From: Phenylobacterium sp.
GTDB taxonomy: Bacteria > Pseudomonadota > Alphaproteobacteria > Caulobacterales > Caulobacteraceae
DNA length: 64,000 nucleotides
Assembly: GCA_018001015.1 (NCBI GenBank)
Contig: JAGNIV010000001.1
Coordinates: 248,001-312,000, forward strand
Reading direction: 5' to 3'
Both the position numbers and the translations under genes were made by a program. How positions within the stretch are numbered: the first letter of the stretch is position 1; each line of letters opens with the position of its first letter. Below the pieces are notes generated by a model. The model saw only the letters and a program-made list of their open reading frames with translations, searched no databases and was not told the DNA's origin. Of the stretch, positions 16,658 to 27,128 are shown piece after piece.

Positions 16658-17815
16658 CTAGAGGAAGCTGCCCTTGCCGCTGGTGACTTCCGAGTAGCGG
16701 TGGACGCGGACGGCCTGGACCAGGCCAAAGCCGATCATCACGGTCGCCATGACGGTGCCGCCGTAGGACAGCATCGGCATCGGCACGCCCACCACCGGCG
16801 CCAGGCCCATGACCATGCCGCCATTGATCATCACATAGAGCGCGAAGGTCGCCGTCACCCCGGCCGCTGACAGGCGTCCGAAGTGCGAGTGGGCGAGCGC
16901 GGCGGTGCGCAGGGCCATGAAGATCACCACGGCATAGAGGAACAGCACCGAGAAACAGCCCACGAAGCCGAACTCCTCGGCCAGAGTCGCGAAGATGAAG
17001 TCGGTCTGCTTCTCGGGAAGAAAGTTGAGCTGGCTCTGAGAGCCCAGGCCATAGCCCTTGCCCAGGAAGCCGCCGGAGCCGAGCGCGATCTTCGACTGCA
17101 GGATGTGATAGCCCGAGCCGGACGGATCGCTCTCGGGGTCCAGGAAGGTGAAGATGCGTTTGCGCTGGTAGTCGTGCAGCACGAACATCACCATCGGCGG
17201 CACGGAGATCGCCGCGGCGGCGAGCCCCGTGGCGATCACCCGCCAGTCGAGGCCGGCCAGCACCACCACGGCGACCCCGGTCATCAGGATCAGCATGGCG
17301 GTGCCCAGGTCAGGCTGGTGGGCCACCAGGACGACGGGCGCCGCGATCATCAGAATCGGGACGAGCAGCCACCAGGAGAAGCGGGCATCGTCAGCGGAAA
17401 TGGAGTGGTAGAAGCGCGCCAGGCCCAGAACGATCCCCAGTTTCATCACCTCCGACGGCTGGAAACTGCCTAGAGGCCCGAGGTCCAACCAGCGTTGCGC
17501 GCCCATGCGAACGTCGCCGATCACCTCCACCAGCACCAGCAGCACCAGGCCTATGCCGTAGATCGGATAGGCGATGGCGAACCAGACCCGCAGGTCCACC
17601 ATGGCCAGGGCCACCATGACCACGAACATGATGCCGAAACGCAGCAGGTGCGCCCCGGCCCACGGCTCCCAGGATGAGCCGGCGATGGAGAACATCATCA
17701 GGGCCCCCGCCCCGGCGATCAGGCACAGGGCGAGCGAGAACAGCCAGTCGATCTCGCTGAACTTGACCACCAGCCGGTCGCGTTCCCCCGGGCGGGTCAG
17801 GGCGCTGACGCTCAT
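16658..17815 (-). CDS. rodA: Rod-shape-determining protein RodA (SEDS peptidoglycan polymerase)
   Basis: 385 residues with about ten membrane segments. SEDS signatures are visible: GAQRWLDLGPLGSFQPSEVMKLGIVL, VAHQPDLGTAMLILMTG, and the C-terminal GMAPVVGVPMPMLSYGG-like stretch (here GLAPVVGVPMPMLSYGGT). RodA polymerises glycan strands with the transpeptidase PBP2. Its ATG overlaps the mrdA stop by 4 bp, so the pair is coupled. It is the last gene of the mreB-mreC-mreD-mrdA-rodA operon, and nothing like a strong terminator follows it. Confidence 0.96.
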   Translation of the reverse strand: MSVSALTRPGERDRLVVKFSEIDWLFSLALCLIAGAGALMMFSIAGSSWEPWAGAHLLRFGIMFVVMVALAMVDLRVWFAIAYPIYGIGLVLLVLVEVIGDVRMGAQRWLDLGPLGSFQPSEVMKLGIVLGLARFYHSISADDARFSWWLLVPILMIAAPVVLVAHQPDLGTAMLILMTGVAVVVLAGLDWRVIATGLAAAAISVPPMVMFVLHDYQRKRIFTFLDPESDPSGSGYHILQSKIALGSGGFLGKGYGLGSQSQLNFLPEKQTDFIFATLAEEFGFVGCFSVLFLYAVVIFMALRTAALAHSHFGRLSAAGVTATFALYVMINGGMVMGLAPVVGVPMPMLSYGGTVMATVMIGFGLVQAVRVHRYSEVTSGKGSFL

Positions 17816-19803
17816 GTGCGTCCCTCCGGCGGGCGCGGAGCCGGCGGCGGCGCGCCGGCGGTCGGCGCATCAGGCGCCGCCCCCTCGGCAAGGCCATCGG
17901 GGGTAAGCTCGGGCATCGGCAACGGCTTCTCGATGCGGGCGCGGATTTCCGGATCCTTCAACAGAGCCACGCGCATCACCTCGCGGGCGCGCGGAGCGCC
18001 GGCCGTGGCGCCGCCCAGCCCCCCGTGCTCGACGATGACCGACAGGGCATAGCGCGGCGCGTCATAAGGCGCGAAGGCCACGAACAGGTTGTGGTCCTTC
18101 AACTTCCACTGGACGCTGGCCGAGTTGCGGTCGGCGACGTTGTCATAGCTGCGGACCTGCGCGGTGCCGGTCTTGCCGGCCATCATCACGTCCCCGAGCC
18201 CGAGCTGACTCTGCCGATAGGCGGTGCCGGTGACATCATTGGCCACCGCGATCATGGCGCCGCGCACATAGTCGACATGTTCCTGCTGGAACGGCAGGTC
18301 CGGCACGGCCGCCCCGCTGGGCAGCTCCTTGCCGCCGATCGAGCGGACCAGACGCGGGTTCAACGCCTTCCGCCCGTTGGCCAGCCGCGCGGTCATCACC
18401 GCCAGCTGCAGGGCGTTGACGTTCACATAGCCCTGGCCGATCCCGTAGCTGACGGAGTCCCCCGGCTGCCAGACCGGCTCGCGCTTGACCGCCTTCCGCT
18501 TCCATTCCCGAGAGCCGACGATGCCCTTTTTCTGGCCCGGAATGCCCAGGTCAAAGACCTGACCGAAGCCCAGCGCGTGGGCCGCGCGGGCGATGGGGTC
18601 GGGGCCGACCTTCAGGGCGGTCTGGTAGAAATAGATGTCGCAGGAGTTCTTGATGGCGTCGTGCATGTTCTGCGAGCCGTGCCCGCCATGCTTCCAGCAG
18701 CGCCAGGTGCGGCCGCCATAGTACCAGCCACCTGAACAGTTGACCCGGATTTCCGGATCGATACCCGCCTCCAGCGCCGCCAGGGCGACCGTGGGCTTGA
18801 AGGTGGAGCCCGGCGGGTAGAGGCCCGACATGGCCTTGTCCAACAGCGGCTTGCGCTCGTAGTTGGCCAGCGCGCGGTATTCCGATCCCGTCATGCCGCG
18901 CACGAAGCGGTTGGCGTCGAAGCTGGGGGCCGAAGCCATGCACAGCACGTCGCCCGTGCGGCAGTCGAGCATGACCACCGCCCCGCTCTCATCACCCATC
19001 ACCTCAAGGGCGCGAGTCTGGATGTCGGCGTCGAGGGAAAGCTGGATTTCAGCGCCTGGCGTCGCGGCGATGTCACCGCCCGAGTCCTGGCGGACCTCGC
19101 GGCCGTTGGCGTCGACCTCCACCTTCTGCGCCCCGGGCCGGCCCCGCAGTCGCAGGTCGAAGGCCTTCTCCACGCCCTGCCGTCCGATCCGGAAGCCGGG
19201 GTGCAGCATGATGGCCTCGGAATTGGGGCCGGTGGGCTGGATATCTTCCTTGTTCACCTTGGCCACGTAGCCGATCACGTGGGCGAAGGCGCCGCCGTGC
19301 GGATAGACGCGGACTTCCCCCATGTCGGCGGTGACGCCCGGCAGCTCCGGGGCGCGGACATTGATGGCGGAGAACTGTTCCCAGCTCATGTCCTCCATCA
19401 CCGACACCGGTGAGCGTTTGGGCGCGCGGATCAGGTCCTTGGTCAGGCGGGCCTGGCGCTCGGCGTCCAGGGGCACGAAGTGGGCCAGGGTCTTGACCGT
19501 GCCCTCGGGATCCATCTTCCCGTCCTTGGCCACCAAAAGACGGAAGTTCGGGCGGTTGGAGGCCAGAATCACGCCGTTGCGGTCGACGATCAGGCCGCGG
19601 GGCGGCGGCACCAGTCGGAAGTTGAACTGGTTGGAAGCCGACATCTTTTCGTAGCGCTGGGCCTCCAGGAGCTGGAGGTGGGCCAGGCGTCCGGTGAGCG
19701 CCAGCAGGCCCAGGCCCGACAAGCCGCCCATGAGAAAGGCGCGGCGGTGGAACACACCCTGCCGCTCATTGACCTCGGTGAAGAAGATCGAGGGCTCGCT
19801 CAT
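17812..19803 (-). CDS. mrdA: Penicillin-binding protein 2 (elongasome transpeptidase)
   Basis: 663 residues. One N-terminal membrane anchor (about 24-45), then the PBP dimerisation domain with RGLIVDRNGVILASN, then the transpeptidase domain. Active-site motifs: S333-T-F-K in YPPGSTFKP, the SxD-type motif in NSCDIYFYQ, and KTGTAQ near residue 540. It crosslinks peptidoglycan in the periplasm during lateral growth. The C-terminal tail is proline/alanine rich (APPPAPRPPEG). It overlaps rodA and lies 12 bp after mreD. Confidence 0.96.
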   Translation of the reverse strand: MSEPSIFFTEVNERQGVFHRRAFLMGGLSGLGLLALTGRLAHLQLLEAQRYEKMSASNQFNFRLVPPPRGLIVDRNGVILASNRPNFRLLVAKDGKMDPEGTVKTLAHFVPLDAERQARLTKDLIRAPKRSPVSVMEDMSWEQFSAINVRAPELPGVTADMGEVRVYPHGGAFAHVIGYVAKVNKEDIQPTGPNSEAIMLHPGFRIGRQGVEKAFDLRLRGRPGAQKVEVDANGREVRQDSGGDIAATPGAEIQLSLDADIQTRALEVMGDESGAVVMLDCRTGDVLCMASAPSFDANRFVRGMTGSEYRALANYERKPLLDKAMSGLYPPGSTFKPTVALAALEAGIDPEIRVNCSGGWYYGGRTWRCWKHGGHGSQNMHDAIKNSCDIYFYQTALKVGPDPIARAAHALGFGQVFDLGIPGQKKGIVGSREWKRKAVKREPVWQPGDSVSYGIGQGYVNVNALQLAVMTARLANGRKALNPRLVRSIGGKELPSGAAVPDLPFQQEHVDYVRGAMIAVANDVTGTAYRQSQLGLGDVMMAGKTGTAQVRSYDNVADRNSASVQWKLKDHNLFVAFAPYDAPRYALSVIVEHGGLGGATAGAPRAREVMRVALLKDPEIRARIEKPLPMPELTPDGLAEGAAPDAPTAGAPPPAPRPPEGRT

Positions 19804-19815
19804 GCGCCCGACGTC

Positions 19816-20331
19816 CTAACGGAACCGAACATCGGCATCCTCGAACCTGTCGATGAGCCGGTGTGCAAAGGGGTAAAGCAGGATTGTGGCGAGGAATTGC
19901 CAGGCCACCGCAATCAGGCTCGGCGACGCCCGCGCGTCAAGACGCGTGAACAGGAAGCCCGCCAGGCTGGCGATGGCGCAGGCCGCCGCGAACCAAGCCC
20001 ACATCATCGGTCGGCTCTGGCCCACCATCCAGTTGCGGCAGAGCAGAACGACGCCATAGGCGGTCAGTAGCGACAACGCCCATAGCCCCACCGGCGCCCC
20101 CCAGAAGATATCGAGGAACAGGCCCATCAGCAGCACGCCGAAGGGGGCCATGATCGAAGGCCGGATCACCGCCCAGGCGAAGGCCGGGACCATGCAGAAC
20201 ACCGGCTCAGGCAGTTGCAGCGTGAAGACCCGCAGCGGAATGCCAAACAGCAGGGTCCAACCTAGGCACTGGAGCATGGGGAAGCCAAGCCAGCGCCACG
20301 GATCCAGAGGACGGGCGGCTGAGAGGCTCAA
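19816..20331 (-). CDS. mreD: Rod-shape-determining protein MreD
   Basis: 171 residues, mostly hydrophobic, with four or five membrane segments (FCMVPAFAWAVI, GVLLMGLFLDIFWGAPVGLWALSLLTAYGVVLL and others). The LGLFLDI-like stretch is typical of MreD. It is an inner-membrane part of the Mre complex. The ATG overlaps the mreC stop by 4 bp. Identification leans on both sequence and its fixed position between mreC and mrdA. Confidence 0.93.
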   Translation of the reverse strand: MSLSAARPLDPWRWLGFPMLQCLGWTLLFGIPLRVFTLQLPEPVFCMVPAFAWAVIRPSIMAPFGVLLMGLFLDIFWGAPVGLWALSLLTAYGVVLLCRNWMVGQSRPMMWAWFAAACAIASLAGFLFTRLDARASPSLIAVAWQFLATILLYPFAHRLIDRFEDADVRFR

Positions 20332-21458
20332 AATGGCACCTCCGCCGGGGCGGCCGCGGCAGGCGGCGGCGCAATCGCCGGGGCCGCGGCCGAGGCCGCC
20401 GGCCTGACCGCGGGCTTGGGCGTCACGGGTCTCGGCTTGGGCGTCGCCGCTCTAGGCGCAGCAGGCTTGGGAGGCGTCACCGTCGTCGCCGTGATGGTCG
20501 TCGGCGGCTTGGGCGCGACGGCGGCGGCGCCCGGCGGCGTGGCGACGCCTTCGACCGGCCCTGAGGGCGGCGGCGGCGGCATCCTGTCCAGCTCTTCCCT
20601 CTGGGCCTTCTCCAACTGCGAGAAGTCCTGGAACAGCAGGATGCGGACGAAATCGATGGGAGCGGCGTCGGAGGCCAGGATCACCCGCCAGCGGCCGTCC
20701 AGGCCCTTCACCGCCACGCCCACGGGCAGGCCGCGCGGCAGGACACCGCCGTCGCCAGAGGTCAGCACTCGGTCGCCCTGCTTCACCGGTTCCTTGCCGC
20801 GCAGGTAGTCGAGCTTGGGATTGGGGCCGCCGTCGCCGGTCAGGATCGCCCGCGCATTGGTCCGGTCGATCATCACGGGGGTGCGCGAGGCGATGTCGGT
20901 GAGCAGCAGGATGCGGCTGGCGCCCCGGGTCACCCCGATGACGCGGCCCACCAGGCCGCTCTCGCTCATCACCGGATTGCCGGGCTGGATGTTCTTCTCC
21001 ACCCCGGCGTTGGCCAGGCGGGTATTGGCGAAGGGACCCCGGCTGTCGGTCACCGTGCGGGCCGCCACCATCGGGATCGGCGGCTCGGTCTTCAGGCCCA
21101 GCAAGGACTTGTAGCGGTCGTTGGTGTCGCGCAAGGCGATGGCCACGTCGCGCCACTGACGGGCTTCCTCAAGCTCGGCCTTCAGGCGGCGATTCTCGGA
21201 GACCGCGAACAGGTAGTCGCGGAGGCTCTCCATCCCAAGGCCCGTCCAGCGGCCCGGCGCGGCGAGCGCGCCACTCACGGGGGCCGCGACGGCGTCGCCC
21301 ACCTGGCGGGTCACGCCATAGGCTTCAGACTGGAAGGTCTCTCGGCGGTCGGACATCAACAGGGCGACAGCCACGACGACGGCCACGATCAAGGCCACCG
21401 CGGCCGTCCAGGCCAGCGGCACCTTCAATTCGCCAAACGGACTTTCTCGAAAAGCCAC
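20328..21458 (-). CDS. mreC: Rod-shape-determining protein MreC
   Basis: 376 residues: a short cytoplasmic start, one membrane segment (VALIVAVVVAVALLM), a coiled coil around residues 75-110 (SENRRLKAELEEARQW), then the beta-rich periplasmic domain (RTVTDSRGPFANTRLANAG, SGLVGRVIGV, SGDGGVLPRGLPVG). An unusually long proline/alanine/lysine C-terminal tail (about residues 290-376) extends past the normal domain; such tails are common in alphaproteobacterial MreC. The start is GTG at 21458. MreC links MreB to PBP2 and RodA. Confidence 0.95.
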   Translation of the reverse strand: MAFRESPFGELKVPLAWTAAVALIVAVVVAVALLMSDRRETFQSEAYGVTRQVGDAVAAPVSGALAAPGRWTGLGMESLRDYLFAVSENRRLKAELEEARQWRDVAIALRDTNDRYKSLLGLKTEPPIPMVAARTVTDSRGPFANTRLANAGVEKNIQPGNPVMSESGLVGRVIGVTRGASRILLLTDIASRTPVMIDRTNARAILTGDGGPNPKLDYLRGKEPVKQGDRVLTSGDGGVLPRGLPVGVAVKGLDGRWRVILASDAAPIDFVRILLFQDFSQLEKAQREELDRMPPPPPSGPVEGVATPPGAAAVAPKPPTTITATTVTPPKPAAPRAATPKPRPVTPKPAVRPAASAAAPAIAPPPAAAAPAEVPF

Positions 21459-21517
21459 CTAGCCGCCCGTCCTCAGGGTAACGGGACGCCCCGTTTCCCC
21501 ACGCCGATCTGCAAGTA

Positions 21518-22938
<1,421 letters not shown>

Positions 22939-24462
22939 ATGTCCGGTCAGGCCGTCCTTGGGGTCGAGAAGGCTCGCTTCCTGTACGGAGCCAACAGGGT
23001 CTTCGACAGCGTCTCCCTGCAGCTCGACGCCGCCCGAACCGCCCTGGTCGGCGAGAACGGGGCGGGCAAGTCCACCTTGCTCAAGTGCCTGCTGGGGGAA
23101 CTTGAGCTGGACGAGGGCCAGATCATCAAGTCGCGCGGCCTGAAGATCGGCTACGTGCCGCAGGACGTCCCGCCCGGCCTCGGCGACAAGACCGTGCGCG
23201 AGGTGCTCGAAAGCGCCCTGCCCCACACCGACGGCGGCGAGGACTGGAAGGTCGATGTCCTGCTGGACGAGATCGGAGTCAGCTACGAGACGGCCCAGCA
23301 GACCTTCGGCTCGCTCAGCGGCGGCTGGCAGCGGCTGATGCTGATCGCCGCGGCGGCCAAGCTGGCGCAGCCCGACCTGCTGATCCTCGACGAACCGACC
23401 AACCACCTGGACCTCTCCAACATCAACACCCTGGAGGGCTGGCTGGCCGACGACGACCGCCTGCCCATGCTGATCGTCAGCCACGACCGGGAGTTCCTGG
23501 AGCGGACCACGACGCGGACCATCTTCCTGCGCTCGGATGGCGCGCATTCCTTCGGCGTGCCCTTCAGCAGGGCCCGCGAGCAGCTGCTGCACCGCGACGC
23601 CGCCGACGCCGTGCGCCGCCAGCTTGAGGGCAAAGAGATCGAGCGGCTGGAAAAAGTGGCCGCCCGCTACCGGGTCTGGGGCGTGAAGAACGACGCCTTC
23701 CACAAGCGCGCCAAGGCCACCGAGAAGCGCATCGACCGCATCGAGACCGAACGCACCGAAAGCTATGTCGCCCGCGAACGGCGCCTGGAGCTGCACGACG
23801 GCGAGATCGACGCCAAGGTCGCCCTGAGGGTCCAGGGTCATACGGTCACCATCCCCGACGGCAGCCGCAAGCTGTTCACCATCGACCGGCTGAACGTGGC
23901 CGCCGGCGACCGCATCGCCATCCTGGGCGTCAACGGGGCCGGCAAGTCGATGCTGCTCAACGCGCTCGCCCGCGCCTATGACCCCGACCAGGAGCACTAT
24001 GACGGCCAGGCGGCGGTGCGGTTCAATCCGCAGGCCCGGCTGGTCTATTTCGATCAGAAGATGGCCGAGCTGCCGTTGAGGACGAGCCTGCTGGACTATC
24101 TGGTGGCCGTCGATGGGGCGACCACCAAGGACGCCAACGCCCTGCTGGCCAAGGCGGGCTTTCCCTATCACCGCATCAAGGGGCCGATCGCCGACCTCAG
24201 TCATGGCGAGCGGGCGCGTCTGACCTTCCTCAAGATGCAGCTGGCCAAGCCCAACCTCTACCTGCTGGACGAACCCACCAACCACCTGGACATCGAGGGC
24301 CAGGAGGCCCTGGAGGCCCAGCTCGAAGCCTCCGACGTCGCCTGCCTGTTCGTCTCCCACGACCGCTATTTCACGCGGGCGGCGGCGACCCGGTTCGTGG
24401 AGATCCGCCGGGGCAAGCTGATTGAGGTCGAGGGGCCCGACGAGTTCTTCGAGGCCCAGTAG
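22939..24462 (+). CDS. ABC-F family ATP-binding protein
   Basis: 507 residues with two ABC domains and no membrane part. First domain: Walker A GENGAGKS (38-45), signature LSGGWQRLMLIAA, Walker B LLILDEPTNHLDL. Second domain: GVNGAGKSMLL near 330, LSHGERARLTFLKMQ, LYLLDEPTNHLDIEG. The duplicated DEPTNHLD and the charged linker (about residues 225-300) define ABC-F, ribosome-associated proteins that regulate translation or protect from antibiotics. ATG 22939 was chosen because GGAGGG lies 7 bases upstream; a TTG 21 bases earlier is less likely. It stops 1 bp before the convergent modA stop. Confidence 0.93.
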   Translation: MSGQAVLGVEKARFLYGANRVFDSVSLQLDAARTALVGENGAGKSTLLKCLLGELELDEGQIIKSRGLKIGYVPQDVPPGLGDKTVREVLESALPHTDGGEDWKVDVLLDEIGVSYETAQQTFGSLSGGWQRLMLIAAAAKLAQPDLLILDEPTNHLDLSNINTLEGWLADDDRLPMLIVSHDREFLERTTTRTIFLRSDGAHSFGVPFSRAREQLLHRDAADAVRRQLEGKEIERLEKVAARYRVWGVKNDAFHKRAKATEKRIDRIETERTESYVARERRLELHDGEIDAKVALRVQGHTVTIPDGSRKLFTIDRLNVAAGDRIAILGVNGAGKSMLLNALARAYDPDQEHYDGQAAVRFNPQARLVYFDQKMAELPLRTSLLDYLVAVDGATTKDANALLAKAGFPYHRIKGPIADLSHGERARLTFLKMQLAKPNLYLLDEPTNHLDIEGQEALEAQLEASDVACLFVSHDRYFTRAAATRFVEIRRGKLIEVEGPDEFFEAQ

Positions 24463-24463
24463 G

Positions 24464-25231
24464 TCAGCGGCGCGGGAGCACGACGAACCCGTACTTCCTG
24501 AACACCGCGCGCGCCTCCGGCCCCCTGAGGAAGGCCAGGAAGGCCTGCGCCCTCGGGTTCCGGCCTCCCGCCACCAGGGCCGCCGGATAGACAATGGGCG
24601 GATGGCTGGCGTCGGGGAACAGGCCGACGATCCTCACCCTCGGCTCCACCTTGGCGTCGGTGTCGTAGACGATCCCCAGCGGGGCTTCACCGCGGGCCAC
24701 GAACTGCAGGGCGGCCCGGACATTCTCGGCCTGGACAAGCTTACCCGAGACGCTGTTCCAGGCCCCCAGCTTGATGAGCGAGGCCTTGGCGTAGCGGCCG
24801 GCCGGCACGTCTGGCCCGGCGACCGCCAGACGGCCCGCGCCCAGGGCCAGGGCCAGGCGCATGCCCTTCCCGATCTTCAGGCTCACCTTGGCGTCGGCGG
24901 GCGCGATCAGCGCCAAGTGGTTGGTCAGCAGGTCGCGGCGGCTGCCCGGCACGATCAGCTTCTTGCCGGCCAGGTAGTCCATCCAGTCGCTATCGGCGGA
25001 AATGTAGACGTCCGCCGGCGCCCCCTGCTCGATCTGCCGGGCGATGGCCGAAGATCCGGCATAGGAGAACCGCGCCGCCCCGCTGGTCTTGGCGGCATAG
25101 GCCACGCCGACCTCGTCCAGAGCATTTTTCAGAGAGGCCGCCGCGAACACCGTCACCGGCCTGTCGGCGGCCAGGGCCGGGACGGCGGCCAGCCAGGCCA
25201 GGCAGAGGAACGCGATCAGGCGACGAAGCAT
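24464..25231 (-). CDS. modA: Molybdate ABC transporter substrate-binding protein
   Basis: 255 residues with a signal peptide (1-21, cut after PALA). Typical ModA ligand regions are present: VFAAASLKNAL near the mature start, YAGSSAIARQIEQGAPADVYISAD, and GIVYDTDAKVEPRVRIVGLFP. The periplasmic protein binds molybdate or tungstate. The partner permease and ATPase genes modB and modC are not adjacent; its neighbour upstream is a PhyH gene only 9 bp away. It must either use a ModBC encoded elsewhere or serve another oxyanion. Confidence 0.92.
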   Translation of the reverse strand: MLRRLIAFLCLAWLAAVPALAADRPVTVFAAASLKNALDEVGVAYAAKTSGAARFSYAGSSAIARQIEQGAPADVYISADSDWMDYLAGKKLIVPGSRRDLLTNHLALIAPADAKVSLKIGKGMRLALALGAGRLAVAGPDVPAGRYAKASLIKLGAWNSVSGKLVQAENVRAALQFVARGEAPLGIVYDTDAKVEPRVRIVGLFPDASHPPIVYPAALVAGGRNPRAQAFLAFLRGPEARAVFRKYGFVVLPRR

Positions 25232-25240
25232 CGCCCAGGC

Positions 25241-26053
25241 CTACTCCTCGACAACGCGATCCACCAGCACCGGCGGCACGTAACCCGCCTCCAGGGTCTT
25301 CAGCGGATGCGACGCCGTCACATGGCCCATGAAGGGCGGCCAGATGTCGTAGCCCAGCAGGCGCTGTAGACGGGGCGACATGGACTTCACGAGTTCCTGC
25401 GGCACGCCGAGGAAGAAGTTCTCCTGGGTCCGCCCCCAGGGTTCGCAATACTGGTTGGTGAAGGCCAGCCTGGGCGCCTGGCTGCGGTTCGCGCCGCCCC
25501 GGTGCAGCAGGGTGGCCTGGAAGACGATAGCCGCGCCGGCCGGCATGACCATGGGCTTGAGCAGGCCCGGCAGGTCAGCGGGCTTCAGCGCCGCCACCTC
25601 CGCGTCGCTCCATAGATGGCTGCCCGGGATCAGTTCGGTGCAACCGTTCTCAGTGGTGAAGTCATCCACCGCCGCGATCACGCTCATGGAGATCGGCGGA
25701 CGGGGCCGCTTCTGCCGGTAGAAGCCGTCGTCGGCATGGACCGCCTGGGCGCTCTCCCCCGGATAGATGCAGATCGCCTGGCTGGCCGAAAGCAGGTAGC
25801 CGGGCTGCAGGAACCTGTCGAGCAAGGCCAGGACGCGCGGGTCCTCGGTCACCCGCTCGAACACCTTGCCGCGCGCCACCAGGGTGTAGACCCGCTCGGT
25901 CTCGAAGCCCTCGAAGTCGTTGCGGCCCCGATGTTGGCTCATGTGCGGCGCCAGCCCCCGGCGGATGGCCGCCAGGGTGGCCGCGTCGCAGAAGTCCTCG
26001 ATCACCGTATAGCCGTCGCGGTGCAGCTGCTGGATATGGGCCTCGACGTCCAT
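25241..26053 (-). CDS. Phytanoyl-CoA dioxygenase (PhyH) family protein
   Basis: 270 residues of the Fe(II)/2-oxoglutarate dioxygenase superfamily. The facial triad is visible: H106 and D108 in AVHADDGFYRQ and H184 in TLLHRGGANRS, with R195 as the likely oxoglutarate contact. CTELIPGSHLWSD is the usual PhyH stretch. It hydroxylates an unknown small molecule in the cytoplasm. GGGGAGGG lies 5 bases before the ATG. It probably shares a transcript with modA, 9 bp downstream, though no functional link is obvious. Confidence 0.88.
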   Translation of the reverse strand: MDVEAHIQQLHRDGYTVIEDFCDAATLAAIRRGLAPHMSQHRGRNDFEGFETERVYTLVARGKVFERVTEDPRVLALLDRFLQPGYLLSASQAICIYPGESAQAVHADDGFYRQKRPRPPISMSVIAAVDDFTTENGCTELIPGSHLWSDAEVAALKPADLPGLLKPMVMPAGAAIVFQATLLHRGGANRSQAPRLAFTNQYCEPWGRTQENFFLGVPQELVKSMSPRLQRLLGYDIWPPFMGHVTASHPLKTLEAGYVPPVLVDRVVEE

Positions 26054-26093
26054 GGTTCCCTCCCCGCTCTGACGGCGGATGCCGCAGTCTAGC

Positions 26094-26978
26094 TCAGCCC
26101 AGGGCCGTCATCACCACGCCGATCGCCGTCGCCGCGCCGCCGGCGATCTGCACCAGGGTCAGCGTTTCCTTGAATAGCCTCCGCCCCGCCGCCGCCGCGA
26201 TGGGCCCCTCGATCACCCCGACGGCGCGCACCTGGCCGGCGGGGGCCAGGGCCAGGGCCGAGAACCAGAAGGCCGAGGCCGCCGTGCCGAAGAACCCCGC
26301 GCCCAGGGATTGTTTCCACGACCCGGCCACTGAACGCAGGGCCTGAGGCCGGGTCACCGCCAGGATAGCGCTCAGCACGATGGACTGCAGGGTCTGGGCG
26401 ACGCACAGGGCCGCCGTCGCCGAATAGATCGGATGGTCGGCGTCCAGCGCCAGGCCGGCCTGCCGGTAGCCGTTCAGCGCCACCGCGAAGGCGACGCCGG
26501 AGGCCAGGCCGAACAGCGAGCCGCTCAGGGCTCCCGCCCGGGCCTCATCTCCCCGAGGCCAGGACAGCACCAACAGACCGACCGTGGTGGCCACCAGCCC
26601 CAGCCACTGGATGGGCCCCAGGTGGTCGCCAAACAGCAGCCAGCCCATGACCGCCGCGATCGGAAGGGAGGCCTGCTGCATGAAGGTCGCCACGGCGAAC
26701 CCCGAATGACGCATGGCCATCAACAGGGCCGCCGTGGCGCTGACCTGGGCGATGGCGCCGGCGACCACGGCGACGGCGAACCGGGCCGAAAGGTTGGGCT
26801 CGGCGCCTGGCGTCAAGAAGGCCACCACGGCGAAGATCAGCAGCGAGAACGGCAAGCCGAACAGGAAGCGCACCAGCGTCGCCCCCCAGGGACCGGCGTC
26901 GCCCACAAGTCCGCGCTGCAAGGCGTTGCGCGCCACCTGCAGCGGCGCGGCGGCCGCCGTCAGTAATATCCAAAGCAT
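26094..26978 (-). CDS. DMT superfamily (EamA-like) permease
   Basis: 294 residues, ten hydrophobic segments in two repeats, as in EamA drug/metabolite transporters: ATFMQQASLPIAAVMGWLLFGDHLGP closes the first repeat and VGVIEGPIAAAAGRRLFKETLT the second. The start at ATG 26978 is where the membrane sequence starts; a longer frame upstream reads through the palindromic repeat and is rejected. Inner-membrane exporter or importer of unknown substrate. Same strand as leuA but separated by repeats. Confidence 0.85.
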   Translation of the reverse strand: MLWILLTAAAAPLQVARNALQRGLVGDAGPWGATLVRFLFGLPFSLLIFAVVAFLTPGAEPNLSARFAVAVVAGAIAQVSATAALLMAMRHSGFAVATFMQQASLPIAAVMGWLLFGDHLGPIQWLGLVATTVGLLVLSWPRGDEARAGALSGSLFGLASGVAFAVALNGYRQAGLALDADHPIYSATAALCVAQTLQSIVLSAILAVTRPQALRSVAGSWKQSLGAGFFGTAASAFWFSALALAPAGQVRAVGVIEGPIAAAAGRRLFKETLTLVQIAGGAATAIGVVMTALG

Positions 26979-26990
26979 GGGAGTTTCCCG

Positions 26991-27121
26991 CTTCCCCCAC
27001 CTCGTGGGGGAAGTGTCATGAGATACGCGAAGCGTAGCGAAAGACGATGGGGGTAAGTGTCTCGCACCCCCATCGACCCTCCAGCTATCGCCGTCGGGCC
27101 ACATCCCCCATGAATGGGGGA
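26991..27121. repeat. Cluster of three palindromes between leuA and the DMT permease
   Basis: Three hairpins in 131 bp. First: CTTCCCCCAC (26991-27000), loop CTC, GTGGGGGAAG, a perfect 10-bp stem. Second: CGATGGGGGT (27045-27054), 11-nt loop, ACCCCCATCG (27066-27075), perfect 10 bp. Third: TCCCCCA (27104-27110), loop TGAA, TGGGGGA. All share a C5/G5 core in alternating orientation. This looks like a composite dispersed repeat (REP/BIME-like) and may also end the leuA transcript. No gene fits here. Confidence 0.75.
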
Positions 27122-27128
27122 AGCAGGC

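Noticed and set aside
26979-27104. N-terminal extension of the DMT permease frame
   Set aside because: It reads through the palindromic repeats; hydrophobic sequence and a plausible start begin at 26978.
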